DNA of 64,000 bases, taken from NCBI RefSeq assembly GCF_039542905.1, contig NZ_BAABIS010000001.1, positions 682,001-746,000 on the forward strand, written 5' to 3'. The translations under genes and the position numbers were made by a program. Shown one piece after another: positions 1-7,570 of the stretch (position 1 is the first letter of the stretch; every line of letters starts with the position of its first letter). The notes beneath the pieces were generated by a model. The model searched no databases. It was not told where the DNA came from and saw nothing but the letters and a program-made list of their open reading frames with translations. This stretch comes from Kitasatospora terrestris. Lineage in GTDB: Bacteria; Actinomycetota; Actinomycetes; Streptomycetales; Streptomycetaceae.

Positions 1-231
1 ATCACGGCGGCTGCGGAGATTGTGGGCGGTCTGTCCATCAGCGCCAAGACCGAGGACGATCACCTGGCCCAGGGCCCAGGCCGAGGACATCGGCGCAAGG
101 TTGAAGGAGCCGTTCTCGTTCTCCGTGGAGAGCAGCACGACCGGCGTTCCGAAGTACAGGATGCTCGGCGTGACGGTCACGTGTTCGGACGACAGGTCGG
201 TGGGCGCGCTGCTGGGCGTAGCGGTGTTCAT
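1..231 (-). CDS. flavin reductase-like protein (N-terminal part; runs off the left edge)
   Basis: The 77 visible residues are the N-terminal part of a flavin-reductase-like FMN-binding split-barrel protein; the C-terminus lies outside the window. TPVVLLSTENENGSFNLAP, then SSAWALG and LGLGADGQTAHNLR, is the usual opening of these actinobacterial flavoproteins. The substrate cannot be inferred. The ATG is chosen because a -10-like TACGGT (minus strand, 239-244) lies 7 nt upstream, suggesting a leaderless transcript. It diverges from an ArsR-type regulator, with a perfect palindrome between them, so repression by that regulator is the likely control (inference). Confidence 0.82.
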   Translation of the reverse strand, partial: MNTATPSSAPTDLSSEHVTVTPSILYFGTPVVLLSTENENGSFNLAPMSSAWALGQVIVLGLGADGQTAHNLRSRRD

Positions 232-245
232 GGGGCCGACCGTAG

Positions 246-283
246 ACCTGCGATTCTTCGGCGGCCGCCGAAGAATCGCAGGT
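246..283. promoter_or_regulatory. 38-bp perfect palindrome, probable operator shared by divergent genes
   Basis: The two 19-base halves are exact reverse complements with no spacer (core ATTCTTCGGCGG / CCGCCGAAGAAT). It begins 2 bp upstream of the -10-like TACGGT of the flavin reductase gene and ends just before a GACAAT -10-like box (285-290) reading toward the ArsR-type gene. A dimeric regulator bound here would cover both promoters. ArsR/winged-helix proteins typically bind such dyads next to their own gene; the assignment to this regulator is inference. Confidence 0.75.
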
Positions 284-298
284 GGACAATGGACAGCG

Positions 299-1022
299 AT
301 GAACAACCCATGACGCTCACGTCGAGGGCCCTGACCTGGCCGCACTGGCCGCACTGCTGGCCGACGGCACCCGGGCCGGCTTCTGCCTGGCCCTTCTGGA
401 CGGCCGTGCATGGACCGCGAGCGAGTTGGCGCGCCATGCCGGAGTGGCCGCCTCGACGGCGACCGGGCACTTGAACCTCCTGGTCAGCGGGGGGCTCCTC
501 ACGCAGGAGCGCCAAGGCCGCCATCGCTACGTCCGCCTGGCCGACCCCGACACGGCCGAACTGATCGAGAAGCTTGCTTCGATGGCGCCTCGGCGCGCCG
601 ATCCGCCCCGCTCGCTGCCCGCTGCCAACCGCAGCCGGGCGCTGGCCCGTGCCCGCACGTGCTACGACCATCTCGCCGGCGCTCTCGGGGTGGCGATCAC
701 CGAGGCGATGACCGATCGGGGGCTGCTGGACTGGGGGCAGGGGCTGACTCTCACCAGCGACGGGGCCGCCTGGCTCGCTGAACTCGGCATCGCACAACCG
801 CCCGCCACCCGGCGCCCGCCGGTTCGCTCGTGCCTGGACTGGACCGAACGCCGCCCCCACCTGGCCGGCGCCGTCGGCGCCGCCCTGTGCCGTCACGCCT
901 TCGACGCCGGCTGGATCACTCGGATCGGCACAAGCCGCGCCGTCGCTCTCACCGACACCGGCAAGCGCGCGCTCAAGGACCACCTCGGTCTGGCCGGCGA
1001 GACGCAGACTCCGGTCAGGTGA
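299..1022 (+). CDS. ArsR-type winged-helix transcriptional regulator with an apparent N-terminal frameshift
   Basis: The protein reads DLAALAALLADGTRAGFCLALL, then an ArsR-like helix-turn-helix (ASELARHAGVAASTATGHLN, wing QGRHRYVRLADPDTAEL) and a C-terminal extension of about 140 residues. Family knowledge: DNA-binding dimer that usually represses a neighbouring gene. The start is a problem: the frame encoding the conserved N-terminus is open from 303 but has no ATG or GTG before 426, which would cut the HTH. A good leaderless ATG at 299 (8 nt after GACAAT) is in another frame and stops after four codons. One missing base near 303-312 would restore a normal protein. Either sequencing error or a recent lesion. 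Confidence 0.7.
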
Positions 1023-1129
1023 ACACCAGCCCTCTGGGTCTGGCCCTACGGCTGTCCACGTCTCGGGCGACACGGTTGGTCTTCGTTGCTGACTTCAGCC
1101 CGTCGGGGTGAATCCGGGCGAAGTCCCTG

Positions 1130-1325
1130 ATGGTCCTGAAGCGGCTGCGCCGGGAGTCGGTACGGGTGCGGGTGCGGGTGCGGGCGCGGGCAGCCGAGTT
1201 GTCCGAGCAGGAGGTCAAGCCGGCGGAGGTGGCCCGGCGCCTGCGGGTGAGTTCGAAGTCGGCTTGCCAGTGGCACCGGTCGTGGCGCGACGGCGGGACC
1301 GGGGCGCCTGTTTGTGGCGGGACTG
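1130..1325 (+). pseudogene. remnant of an IS630-type transposase N-terminal helix-turn-helix
   Basis: About 65 residues read ELSEQEVKPAEVARRLRVSS then KSACQWHRSWRDGGTGAP, the winged-helix start of actinobacterial IS630-like transposases. The catalytic DDE part is absent: similarity ends near 1325, where an IS110-like fragment on the other strand begins. The frame stays open into the downstream kinase gene by chance, which could mislead start calling there. A GTGCGG-type short repeat lies at about 1160-1185. Confidence 0.55.
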
Positions 1326-1326
1326 A

Positions 1327-1437
1327 TCGCCGTGCGGCCCGGCTCGCGCGCCCGGTGATCACGGCGGCGACGTGGATGTCCTTGTGGGCGTCGCCCCCAG
1401 GAACGCGCCGGCGGCCGGACGGGGTTCCGCGGATGAG
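1327..1437 (-). pseudogene. remnant of an IS110-type transposase N-terminus
   Basis: On the minus strand about 35 residues contain GGDAHKDIHVAAVITG, close to the opening DTHKDxHVAAV of the RuvC-like DEDD domain of actinobacterial IS110 transposases. The rest of the enzyme is missing and there is no plausible start. It abuts the IS630-like piece, so this gap is a small transposon graveyard. Call rests on one motif. Confidence 0.5.
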
Positions 1438-1552
1438 GGGCGGCGTCAGCACACCCGGGAGCGTGTACCCGGGGATCGCGGGTAGGCGGCGGGACACACG
1501 CGTTCCAGCAGGGCGTGCGGCAACTGGCGACCTTCGACTTCCGGAGACTGGT

Positions 1553-2791
1553 ATGACCGTGACCGCCGAGAGCAGCACGGCGACGATACTGTTCGCGCAG
1601 CGGTACCGAGTGTGTTCGGTGCTCGGCCGGGGCGGCGGGGCCGACGTCCTGCACGCCGTGGACGAGCGCTTGAAGCGTGAGGTGGCTCTCAAGGTCTTCC
1701 GACCCGGTGCGAGCGCGGACGCGGCCCGGCGCTTCGGCACGGAGGCGCGGCTGCTGGCCCGGCTCCGCCATCCGGGGCTGATCGAGGTCTACGACTACGG
1801 GGTCGTCGGCGAGCAGCCCTACCTCGCCCTGGAACTGGTGCCAGGTCCCACGCTGGCGGAGCTGCTGCGGTCCCACCCGATGCCGACCGATCAGGTCCGG
1901 CGGCTCGGACGTGATGTGGCCGAGGTGCTGGCGTTCGTACACTCCCACGGGGTCGTCCACCGGGACGTCAAACCGTCCAATGTCCTGATGGACGCTGACG
2001 GCCGGGTCAGGCTGGCCGACTTCGGTGCCGCCCGGCTCCTCGCCGAGGCCGCTGCCCCCGGTGACGAAGCACTCACCGGCACCGGCCTGATCATCGGCAC
2101 CCCGGCCTACCTCGCTCCGGAACAGATCCGCGGCCAGGGCGCCCTGGCCGCCGCCGATGTGTACGCCCTGGGTCTGCTGCTGCTCGAGTGCCTGACCGGC
2201 ATCCGCGAGTACACGGGGGCCCCGATAGAAGCAGCGGCGGCGCGCCTGCACCGCCCGCCCGCCATCCCCCGGTCCCTGCCCGCCGGCCTCGCGAGGACCC
2301 TGCGGCGGATGACCGACATGGATCCGGAACGCCGCCCGTCGGCGGCCGCCTGCGCCCGGCTCCTCACCGAGGAGGAACCGGGCGGACCTGCCGGGGTCGC
2401 CGCCGTCGTCCACCGGTCCCTGCGCAGGACGCGAACCGGTGCCATGCGGCCGGCGTACGCGAAACCGCTCCTGGCCGCGGCCTCGCTCGTCGTCCTCACT
2501 GGCCTGGGTGGCAGCGCCACCCTCGACGACAGCCCCACGGCGGTTCACCGCCCGGCGACCTCACCCGCCACGGCACCGACGGCGGCGGTGCCCTCCCCCG
2601 AGAGCCCTTCGGCGCCGAGCCCGCAGCAGACGGCCCCGCCGGCACCCCTCTCCCCCGCATCCGCTGACGAGCCCCGGACCGCGGCCCCTGCCCCGGCCCC
2701 CACGCCCCTCGGCCCGAATCACCCGGCCGGCAACGGCCGACACGGACCGAAGGGCCACCCGAACGGTCGGCACGGGAAGAGTCCGGAGTAG
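1553..2791 (+). CDS. membrane-anchored Hanks-type serine/threonine protein kinase
   Basis: 412 residues. The N-terminal kinase domain (about 15-275) has the glycine loop LGRGGGADV, ATP-binding K47 (VALKVF), catalytic loop HRDVKPSN with D138, metal-binding DFG at 156-158 and APE at 188-190, so it should be active. One membrane helix (about 303-320) precedes a roughly 90-residue Pro/Ala/Ser-rich outer segment ending in a Gly/His/Lys-rich tail. There are no PASTA repeats, so the signal sensed is unknown. The ATG at 1553 is preferred: everything upstream in frame is transposase debris. It stands alone, with no phosphatase or FHA partner nearby. Confidence 0.9.
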   Translation: MTVTAESSTATILFAQRYRVCSVLGRGGGADVLHAVDERLKREVALKVFRPGASADAARRFGTEARLLARLRHPGLIEVYDYGVVGEQPYLALELVPGPTLAELLRSHPMPTDQVRRLGRDVAEVLAFVHSHGVVHRDVKPSNVLMDADGRVRLADFGAARLLAEAAAPGDEALTGTGLIIGTPAYLAPEQIRGQGALAAADVYALGLLLLECLTGIREYTGAPIEAAAARLHRPPAIPRSLPAGLARTLRRMTDMDPERRPSAAACARLLTEEEPGGPAGVAAVVHRSLRRTRTGAMRPAYAKPLLAAASLVVLTGLGGSATLDDSPTAVHRPATSPATAPTAAVPSPESPSAPSPQQTAPPAPLSPASADEPRTAAPAPAPTPLGPNHPAGNGRHGPKGHPNGRHGKSPE

Positions 2792-2993
2792 CACGCCACC
2801 CGGCCCACCGCCCCGTGCCGGGGCCGGCCCGCCCGGCCCGGACAACGAGCCTCCCGACCAGCAGATCGACACTGCGAACGAAGGGGCAACCCTGGGTGGC
2901 GCGCCGGGTTTCACGCACGTCGGACGGCCTGACACCACCTGACACCACCGTGTAGCCCCGGTCGCGAACCCTCACGGCCGCTCCGGTGTCGGG

Positions 2994-3303
2994 ATGACCA
3001 CTGCAGTGCAGACCCTCCGGTGCGCGCCCCGACCGGCGGTCACCTTCGCCGACGGCGGGGACGATACCGGCGTCCACGTGCCCGTCTTCGCCACCGCCGG
3101 CATCGGCGGCATCGGCGGGATGGGCGTGTACGCCGCGGTGTTTCTCGTACGCGTGGCCGTGTGGTGCTTCACGGGCAAGTCCTTCGCCACCCGCCCCGTC
3201 ATCGCCGAGGCCCTCGCCCGCTGGGGTCACGTCCCGCTCCCCCGTGATCCTGATCGCCATCGGTCTGCTCATCCTCATCGAGGGCGGCGCCCGCAGCCTG
3301 TGA
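2994..3303 (+). pseudogene. C-terminal half of a CadD-like cadmium resistance/efflux transporter, frameshifted
   Basis: The first frame gives VTFADGGDDTGVHVPVFA, then membrane residues and TRPVIAEALARWGHV, matching the second half of CadD-family cation transporters. At the C-run near 3236-3242 the reading must shift one base to continue as PVILIAIGLLILIEGGARSL and a stop at 3301. The N-terminal half (first three helices) is not found upstream. It is therefore both truncated and frameshifted and should not make a working transporter. The upstream limit of similarity is uncertain (about 3030). Confidence 0.65.
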
Positions 3304-3686
3304 TACGGCTGACGCGTCACCAGGCCAGTTCGGGTTCCGCCACGACACCGAGCAGTCACACCAACGCCTCACCCGACTCGGCATGCGATGGGGACGGGCA
3401 GGCGCTGGCTGCGCGTCGCCGACAGACCGGCGGGGCGCAGCCGGTCCGTCGCACGGCGACGCCACCGCGCTCGCAGCCGCGCCAGGGGGCGATGTCGCAC
3501 CGCGAACCCGCTGGCCGGCAGCGGAGCCGGTACCTCGATGGCCCGATACCAGCTCGGGGCGGGGCGGCACCGGGCCGGCGAAGCTGACACCCCACGTTCA
3601 CTCGTTGGGATGGCGGTCGCGCAGGAAGGCCGGGACCTGTAGCAGGCTCCTTACGCAATTGTCTTTCCACCAGCGAGGAGACCTCC
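3304..3686. other. non-coding gap, no convincing gene
   Basis: Open frames here are arginine-rich shadow frames without recognisable domains or ribosome binding sites. The last 15 bases carry the GAGGAG ribosome binding site of the following gcvH. No IS remnant or repeat was recognised. Confidence 0.5.
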
Positions 3687-4067
3687 ATGCAATTCCCGTC
3701 GAACCTCAAGTACAGCAAGGACCACGAGTGGGTGCTGGTCACGGGGAACACCGCTCGCGTGGGCATCACTGAGTTCGCACAGAGAGAGCTCGGCGACATG
3801 GTCTTCGTCGACATCCCCACGATGGGAAAGCAGCTCGCCGCCGAAGAGGTCTTCGGAACCGTGGAGGCGGTCAAGACGGTGAGTGATCTCTTCATGCCGG
3901 TATCTGGAAAGATCACCGCCTTGAACACCGAGCTCGATGGCGAACCCGAACTGGTCAACCAGGACCCGTACGGCGACGGCTGGATGATTGAGCTCACCCT
4001 GACCGACACCGGCGAACTGGACAACCTGCTCACGGCCGAGCAGTACAAGGACCTCGTCGGGCAGTAG
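3687..4067 (+). CDS. gcvH: glycine cleavage system H protein (lipoyl carrier)
   Basis: 126 residues, normal length for GcvH. The protein carries the aminomethyl group on a lipoyl arm between the P, T and L proteins of the glycine cleavage system. The lipoylation motif [12 protein letters not shown] is intact with K63 as the modified lysine; SKDHEWV at the N-terminus and [11 protein letters not shown] near the C-terminus are also typical. A GAGGAG site precedes the ATG by 7 nt. No gcvT or gcvP lies nearby; the neighbours are pseudogenes. It may be a second copy or one serving lipoyl relay; this cannot be decided from the window. Confidence 0.93.
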   Translation: MQFPSNLKYSKDHEWVLVTGNTARVGITEFAQRELGDMVFVDIPTMGKQLAAEEVFGTVEAVKTVSDLFMPVSGKITALNTELDGEPELVNQDPYGDGWMIELTLTDTGELDNLLTAEQYKDLVGQ

Positions 4068-4079
4068 CCGCCTCCCCGG

Positions 4080-4109
4080 CCCTCCTGCGCAACACCCGCC
4101 CGAGGAGGG
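4080..4109 (+). terminator. possible rho-independent terminator after gcvH
   Basis: A 7-bp stem CCCTCCT / AGGAGGG with a 16-nt loop starts 13 nt after the gcvH stop. There is no T-run, as is usual in streptomycetes. Weak support. Confidence 0.35.
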
Positions 4110-4361
4110 GCGGCCTTTCCCAGTCACGCCGACTGCCCAATGACGACCCCGCGCTGGTGGGTGCCGGCCACCGGGAAGCCGGTCCTGGCGTCCAGCTGTG
4201 GGGCTCCACGGGGAGCCGGACGTGCCGAGACCCTACCGGTATCCGCCTGCCTCGGGGCCGTCGTGCCGGCGCGCTCTCCACCCCGCTGCTGGGAGGGTGT
4301 GGCGACAGCACCCGGCGCCGGCGCGGCCCATGTCGCGCCGGCCGTCACCACCCCGCCGAAG

Positions 4362-4616
4362 GAGGCGTTCGACCGCCGCCTTCGGCCTGCCGAGTCAGGG
4401 TTGATCCTGTTCACCGAGCCGATCGGCGGCTGCACCGAGGACGTCGGCACCTCTGGCCGCCACCATGGCGGCGCCGCGCGGGGGTGTCGGCCACGGTCAC
4501 CGTCCCGATCGTGGCCGCGTCGTGGACCACCTGGTCCCCGAACCTGTTCACCCTGACCGACGCCGGGCCCGGTGGGCGCATCCGCTGGGTGCACCGCACG
4601 GGTGAAGAGCCTCCGC
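4362..4616 (+). pseudogene. degraded gene of unknown function (two frames)
   Basis: Two adjacent frames look like parts of one protein. The first reads EAFDRRLRPAESGLILFTEP then IGGCTEDVGT and loses sense at about 4455. The second, shifted, reads VSATVTVPIVAASWTTWSP then NLFTLTDAGPGGRIRWVHRT. Neither frame shows the Arg-rich noise typical of shadow frames. I do not recognise a named family; the pattern resembles hypothetical proteins of actinobacterial mobile regions. At least one frameshift and no clear start make it a pseudogene. The bases before it (4110-4361) hold nothing I recognise. Confidence 0.4.
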
Positions 4617-4728
4617 CACGCGCCCTGCACACCAGCTCCCGCGGCGGAAGAACGATGGGAGGGGCAACGCTCCAGCCAATCCGGCAGGAGCAGCACTTCA
4701 CCACGGGAGACCAACGTGATCGCGCGCA

Positions 4729-5058
4729 TCATGGGCGAGGGCCATCCGGGGCGGAGACCAACGCAGCCACCAACTCCCGCCGGATCAGGGCGGGAAGCAC
4801 CAGCGGGCCCAGCTCCTGCATCTTCCGGTCGCTGACACACTGCAGGCACTCCAGCCGGTCGGGGCCGGCCTTCTCCCACAGCTCCAGCACCGGGCCCTCC
4901 TTCCCGCCGCTCGAGCCCCGGCACGTCCAGCACGGGCCCAGTGCGGAGTTCGCCGCGCGGGCCGCCTCCAGCCGCGCCTGGGCCTCGGTCTCCCGTTTCG
5001 CCTAGCGCCGTTGCTGCTCCTTCTCGCGGCAGGACCAGCAGCGACCGCCGGACCCGCA
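4729..5058 (-). pseudogene. degraded zinc-ribbon-like protein with three CxxC motifs
   Basis: The minus strand reads CGSGGRCWSCREKEQQRR, an in-frame TAG (5002-5004), then AKRETEAQARLEAARAANSA, CWTC, LELWEKAGPDRLECLQC and a helical end ALIRRELVAALVSAPDGPRP before TGA. The pairs CWSC, CWTC and CLQC suggest zinc binding. Sense continues on both sides of the TAG, so this looks like a once-real gene interrupted by a nonsense change; no start codon is visible upstream, where another stop follows. Function unknown. Its 3' end faces the degraded gene at 4362-4616. Confidence 0.45.
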
Positions 5059-5189
5059 GGCATCAGTTCCGCCAGCTACGCTCCTGGACAGCTTTCAGGG
5101 GCCCCCGACCATGGCAGCGGGCATGGTTGCCGCGGGCATGGCCCCGCATACGACCTCCAGCTGTCCGAACTAGCCCATACGATCACCCC

Positions 5190-5366
5190 GTGACCGGCCA
5201 ATCGCCCCTCGCCCCGTTTCACCTTGACGAAACCGGCGAATCGGACCCTTCCCATTGCGTCTGTCTCTTCGACGGCGACGCCGACCTGCTGCACTCCGCG
5301 TTCCACGACCGCGAGCTCCTCAGCCGGTACATCGCGTCGGACGACCCGCACTTCCTGAGCCGGTAG
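5190..5366 (+). CDS. small hypothetical protein (58 aa)
   Basis: A GTG-started frame encodes an acidic peptide with SHCVCLFDGDADLLHSAF and RELLSRYIASDDPHFLSR. The balanced composition (His, Asp, Phe, few Arg) is unlike the shadow frames around it, which is the main support. No domain is recognised. There is no strong ribosome binding site. It sits between degraded genes and the 162-residue hypothetical on the other strand, so it may itself be a remnant. Confidence 0.4.
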   Translation: MTGQSPLAPFHLDETGESDPSHCVCLFDGDADLLHSAFHDRELLSRYIASDDPHFLSR

Positions 5367-5435
5367 GGCCCGTGAGCAGGGAAACTGACTACACCCTGAG
5401 CCGGATCGAGCCCGAACCCGCAGCGTGAGGGCGTC

Positions 5436-5924
5436 TCAGTGGTTACGCTGCCGGACGGCGAACGCGGTCGGCGGGATCCCCAGCGCATCCAGTCGGGACA
5501 GGAGCTCCACCTCCTGCTCCCGTGTCACGGCAATCCACAGAGAGGTGCCGGAGTCACCGGCGCCGAACACCAACCGATCCCCTCGCCGGCCTTCGGCATT
5601 GATCGCGTGGGGAGCCAAGTCCAACAACAGCTCGAACTGCGCGTCGTCGCGGACATCGATGTCGATGCCCATACCGGGATCGGCGCGCCGGGGGCGGGTG
5701 CCATGTGCCGCCGCCTCCCGGGCCAGGGACAGCACGCGTTCGTACGAGTGCACCACTGCGGGCGGCCAGGGATCGTCGCTGTAGGCGTCGACGTGGGCTG
5801 TGTCGATGCCGGAGCGCAGTACCCGAAGCGCCTCGCGATGAACAAGCACGACGTCCGCAGGACTCATGCCGTCCGCGAGTACGAGCTCGTGATCCGAGCC
5901 GCCATCTTGGTTGATCACACGCAT
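5436..5924 (-). CDS. hypothetical protein (162 aa)
   Basis: An acidic soluble protein with no signal peptide or membrane helix. Segments such as MSPADVVLVHREALRVLRSG, MGIDIDVRDDAQFELLLDL and TSLWIAVTREQEVELLSRLD suggest a compact alpha/beta fold. I do not recognise a family. The ATG at 5924 is chosen because residues upstream in the same open frame are Arg/Thr-rich noise antisense to the DUF6891 gene. It is divergent from that gene with about 165 nt between starts. Confidence 0.62.
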   Translation of the reverse strand: MRVINQDGGSDHELVLADGMSPADVVLVHREALRVLRSGIDTAHVDAYSDDPWPPAVVHSYERVLSLAREAAAHGTRPRRADPGMGIDIDVRDDAQFELLLDLAPHAINAEGRRGDRLVFGAGDSGTSLWIAVTREQEVELLSRLDALGIPPTAFAVRQRNH

Positions 5925-6089
5925 GACCTTCCCACACGCAGTCCCCGCGTCCCCAGGTGAGGCCTGCCACCGCGACGTGATCTCTGTCCGATCAGTCCTG
6001 TTCTTGGTGCTTGTTCGAGCTGTCGCAGCAGCAGTTGCGTCGCGGTCCCGGGAAGGTCCGCAGTCAGAGGGCTGTGTCAGAGTCTGCGC

Positions 6090-7007
6090 ATGCTCGAGAT
6101 CGTGGTGAAGACGGAGAACCGGGAGCGGCACGTCCGCGTGTCCGCCGAGGAACTGGCTGGGCTGGTCCGGCGGATCGGTGGTGACGGTGACCGTTTCCTG
6201 GTGGTCCAGCGGATACCCGACCTGCCTGACGTCTTCGCCCAGGTCTGGCACCAGACCGGTGGCGGTTACACGCTGGAGTACCGCGACGGTGCCGCCGACC
6301 GGCACTTCCAGGCGATGGCCGACGGGCCCGAGGTGGTGATTGCGGCGATGACCGGCTGGGCCCGACAGGAGGCAGGGTGGGACGGCGGTCTGGTTTGGTC
6401 GCTGCTGGACATGGGCCCCGCCCGTGAGGTGCCGCCGCTCGACCTCGACGAAGGCGAGCGCGTGGAGTTGGAGGAGCGCGTCCGCGAGGTGCTGGCCGGC
6501 GGTTACGTCTCCCGCGCCGGGCTGGCCGAGCTTGCGGAGGAGTACCTGGTCACCCAGGACCGCCGGCCCGTCTCGCGCGAGCAGGCGCAGGCACTGGCCG
6601 ACCGGTTGTGGCTGGAGCGGGTCGCGGAGCAGGCCGAATGGCAGGGCGAGACCGACCCCGAGCGGCTCACCCGAGCGTTCACCGCCTTGCGGGAGGCCGG
6701 TATCACCGCCCGCGAGAACTTCACCTGTTGCCGCAGCTGCGGCCAGGCCGAGATCGGCGCTGAAGGCGGGCCCGACGCCCGTGGTTTCGTCTACTTCCAC
6801 ACCCAGTGCACGGACTCCGCCGCGGCCGGCCACGGACTGATGCTGCTTTACGGCGGCTTCGACGGCTCGTCCGAAACCACGACCGCCATCGGCCACGAGG
6901 TCGTGGCTGCCCTCGAAGCAGTCGGCCTCCCTGCCGAGTGGGATCACGACCCCGGCCGGGCCATCACCGTCACCCCCTTGGACTGGCGCCGCCGCCTGGT
7001 CGGCTAG
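6090..7007 (+). CDS. DUF6891 domain-containing protein
   Basis: 305 residues, cytoplasmic. The C-terminal half (about 140-305) matches the actinobacterial DUF6891 family: NFTCCRSCGQAEIGAEG with a CxxC that may bind zinc, GFVYFHTQCTD, LMLLYGGFDGSSETT and the terminal PLDWRRRLVG. The N-terminal half (about 1-110) has a beta-rich region with TGGGYTLEYRDGAADRHFQA, like immunity-type small domains. Biological role unknown. No operon partner. A CAGAGT box 6 nt before the ATG could be a leaderless -10. Confidence 0.85.
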   Translation: MLEIVVKTENRERHVRVSAEELAGLVRRIGGDGDRFLVVQRIPDLPDVFAQVWHQTGGGYTLEYRDGAADRHFQAMADGPEVVIAAMTGWARQEAGWDGGLVWSLLDMGPAREVPPLDLDEGERVELEERVREVLAGGYVSRAGLAELAEEYLVTQDRRPVSREQAQALADRLWLERVAEQAEWQGETDPERLTRAFTALREAGITARENFTCCRSCGQAEIGAEGGPDARGFVYFHTQCTDSAAAGHGLMLLYGGFDGSSETTTAIGHEVVAALEAVGLPAEWDHDPGRAITVTPLDWRRRLVG

Positions 7008-7570
7008 GGACCCGCATCGACAAGCAGCCGTGCCTCCGCGGCGTTGCGGACGAAGAGTCGCTTGCCCCATAGAGCCCGGCGCCTTACTGCGAGCGACGGG
7101 CAGGGCCGAATAACCCGAACCCATGGGGACGCCGGCCTGGGAGGCGGGCCTCCTTCCCGTAGGCGTCCTGAGGGGAGAGATCGCCGGTCTCGGTCTCGGC
7201 GTGGGTGGTCGGTTGTCTGCAGGCCGCTGCGATCACTGCTCCGTCGAGGTCGCTGAGCTGCCGGGGGGACAGCGTGCTCGACCAGACCGCGGTCATCGCC
7301 CGGAAGGGACAGGGTGGCCGCGGTGGTGGCGGGGCGCATCGCAGATCCGGCACTGCGCGTCCTGCGCCCGCCGACGGTCCGTCGCCCAGCTGTCAGGCAG
7401 GTGGCTCTGTTCACGAGATCGGGTACTGGCTCGATCTCGTGAACAGAGCCACCGGGGCGAGGCCATCACGCGGTGCACCACCCGGACCGGTCGCGTTGCG
7501 GACGCGGACGCACCGCATCACCCCAGTTCAAACCCATGCGGACGTTCCAGCGCTCGGAGTCAGGAGCTCC
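7008..7570. other. 563-bp gap with no convincing gene, containing one perfect inverted repeat
   Basis: Frames on both strands lack domains. A minus-strand frame near 7100-7290 (LSPRQLSDLDGAVIAAACRQ) has somewhat protein-like composition but no start site or family I recognise. The notable object is the 22-bp inverted repeat listed separately. Confidence 0.45.
7400..7453. repeat. perfect 22-bp inverted repeat with 10-nt loop
   Basis: Arms 7400-7421 and 7432-7453 are exact reverse complements (arm begins GGTGGCTCTGTTCACGAGAT). This would form a very stable hairpin. The arm sequence resembles the GGCTCTGTT-type termini of some insertion sequences, so it may be two abutting IS ends or a minimal MITE; alternatively a terminator for transcription coming from either side. 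The flanking genes' stops are 390 and 118 bp away. Confidence 0.6.

Noticed and set aside
1130-1552. Upstream extension of the kinase gene
   Set aside because: The in-frame extension encodes an IS630-like HTH and nonsense, so the kinase starts at 1553.
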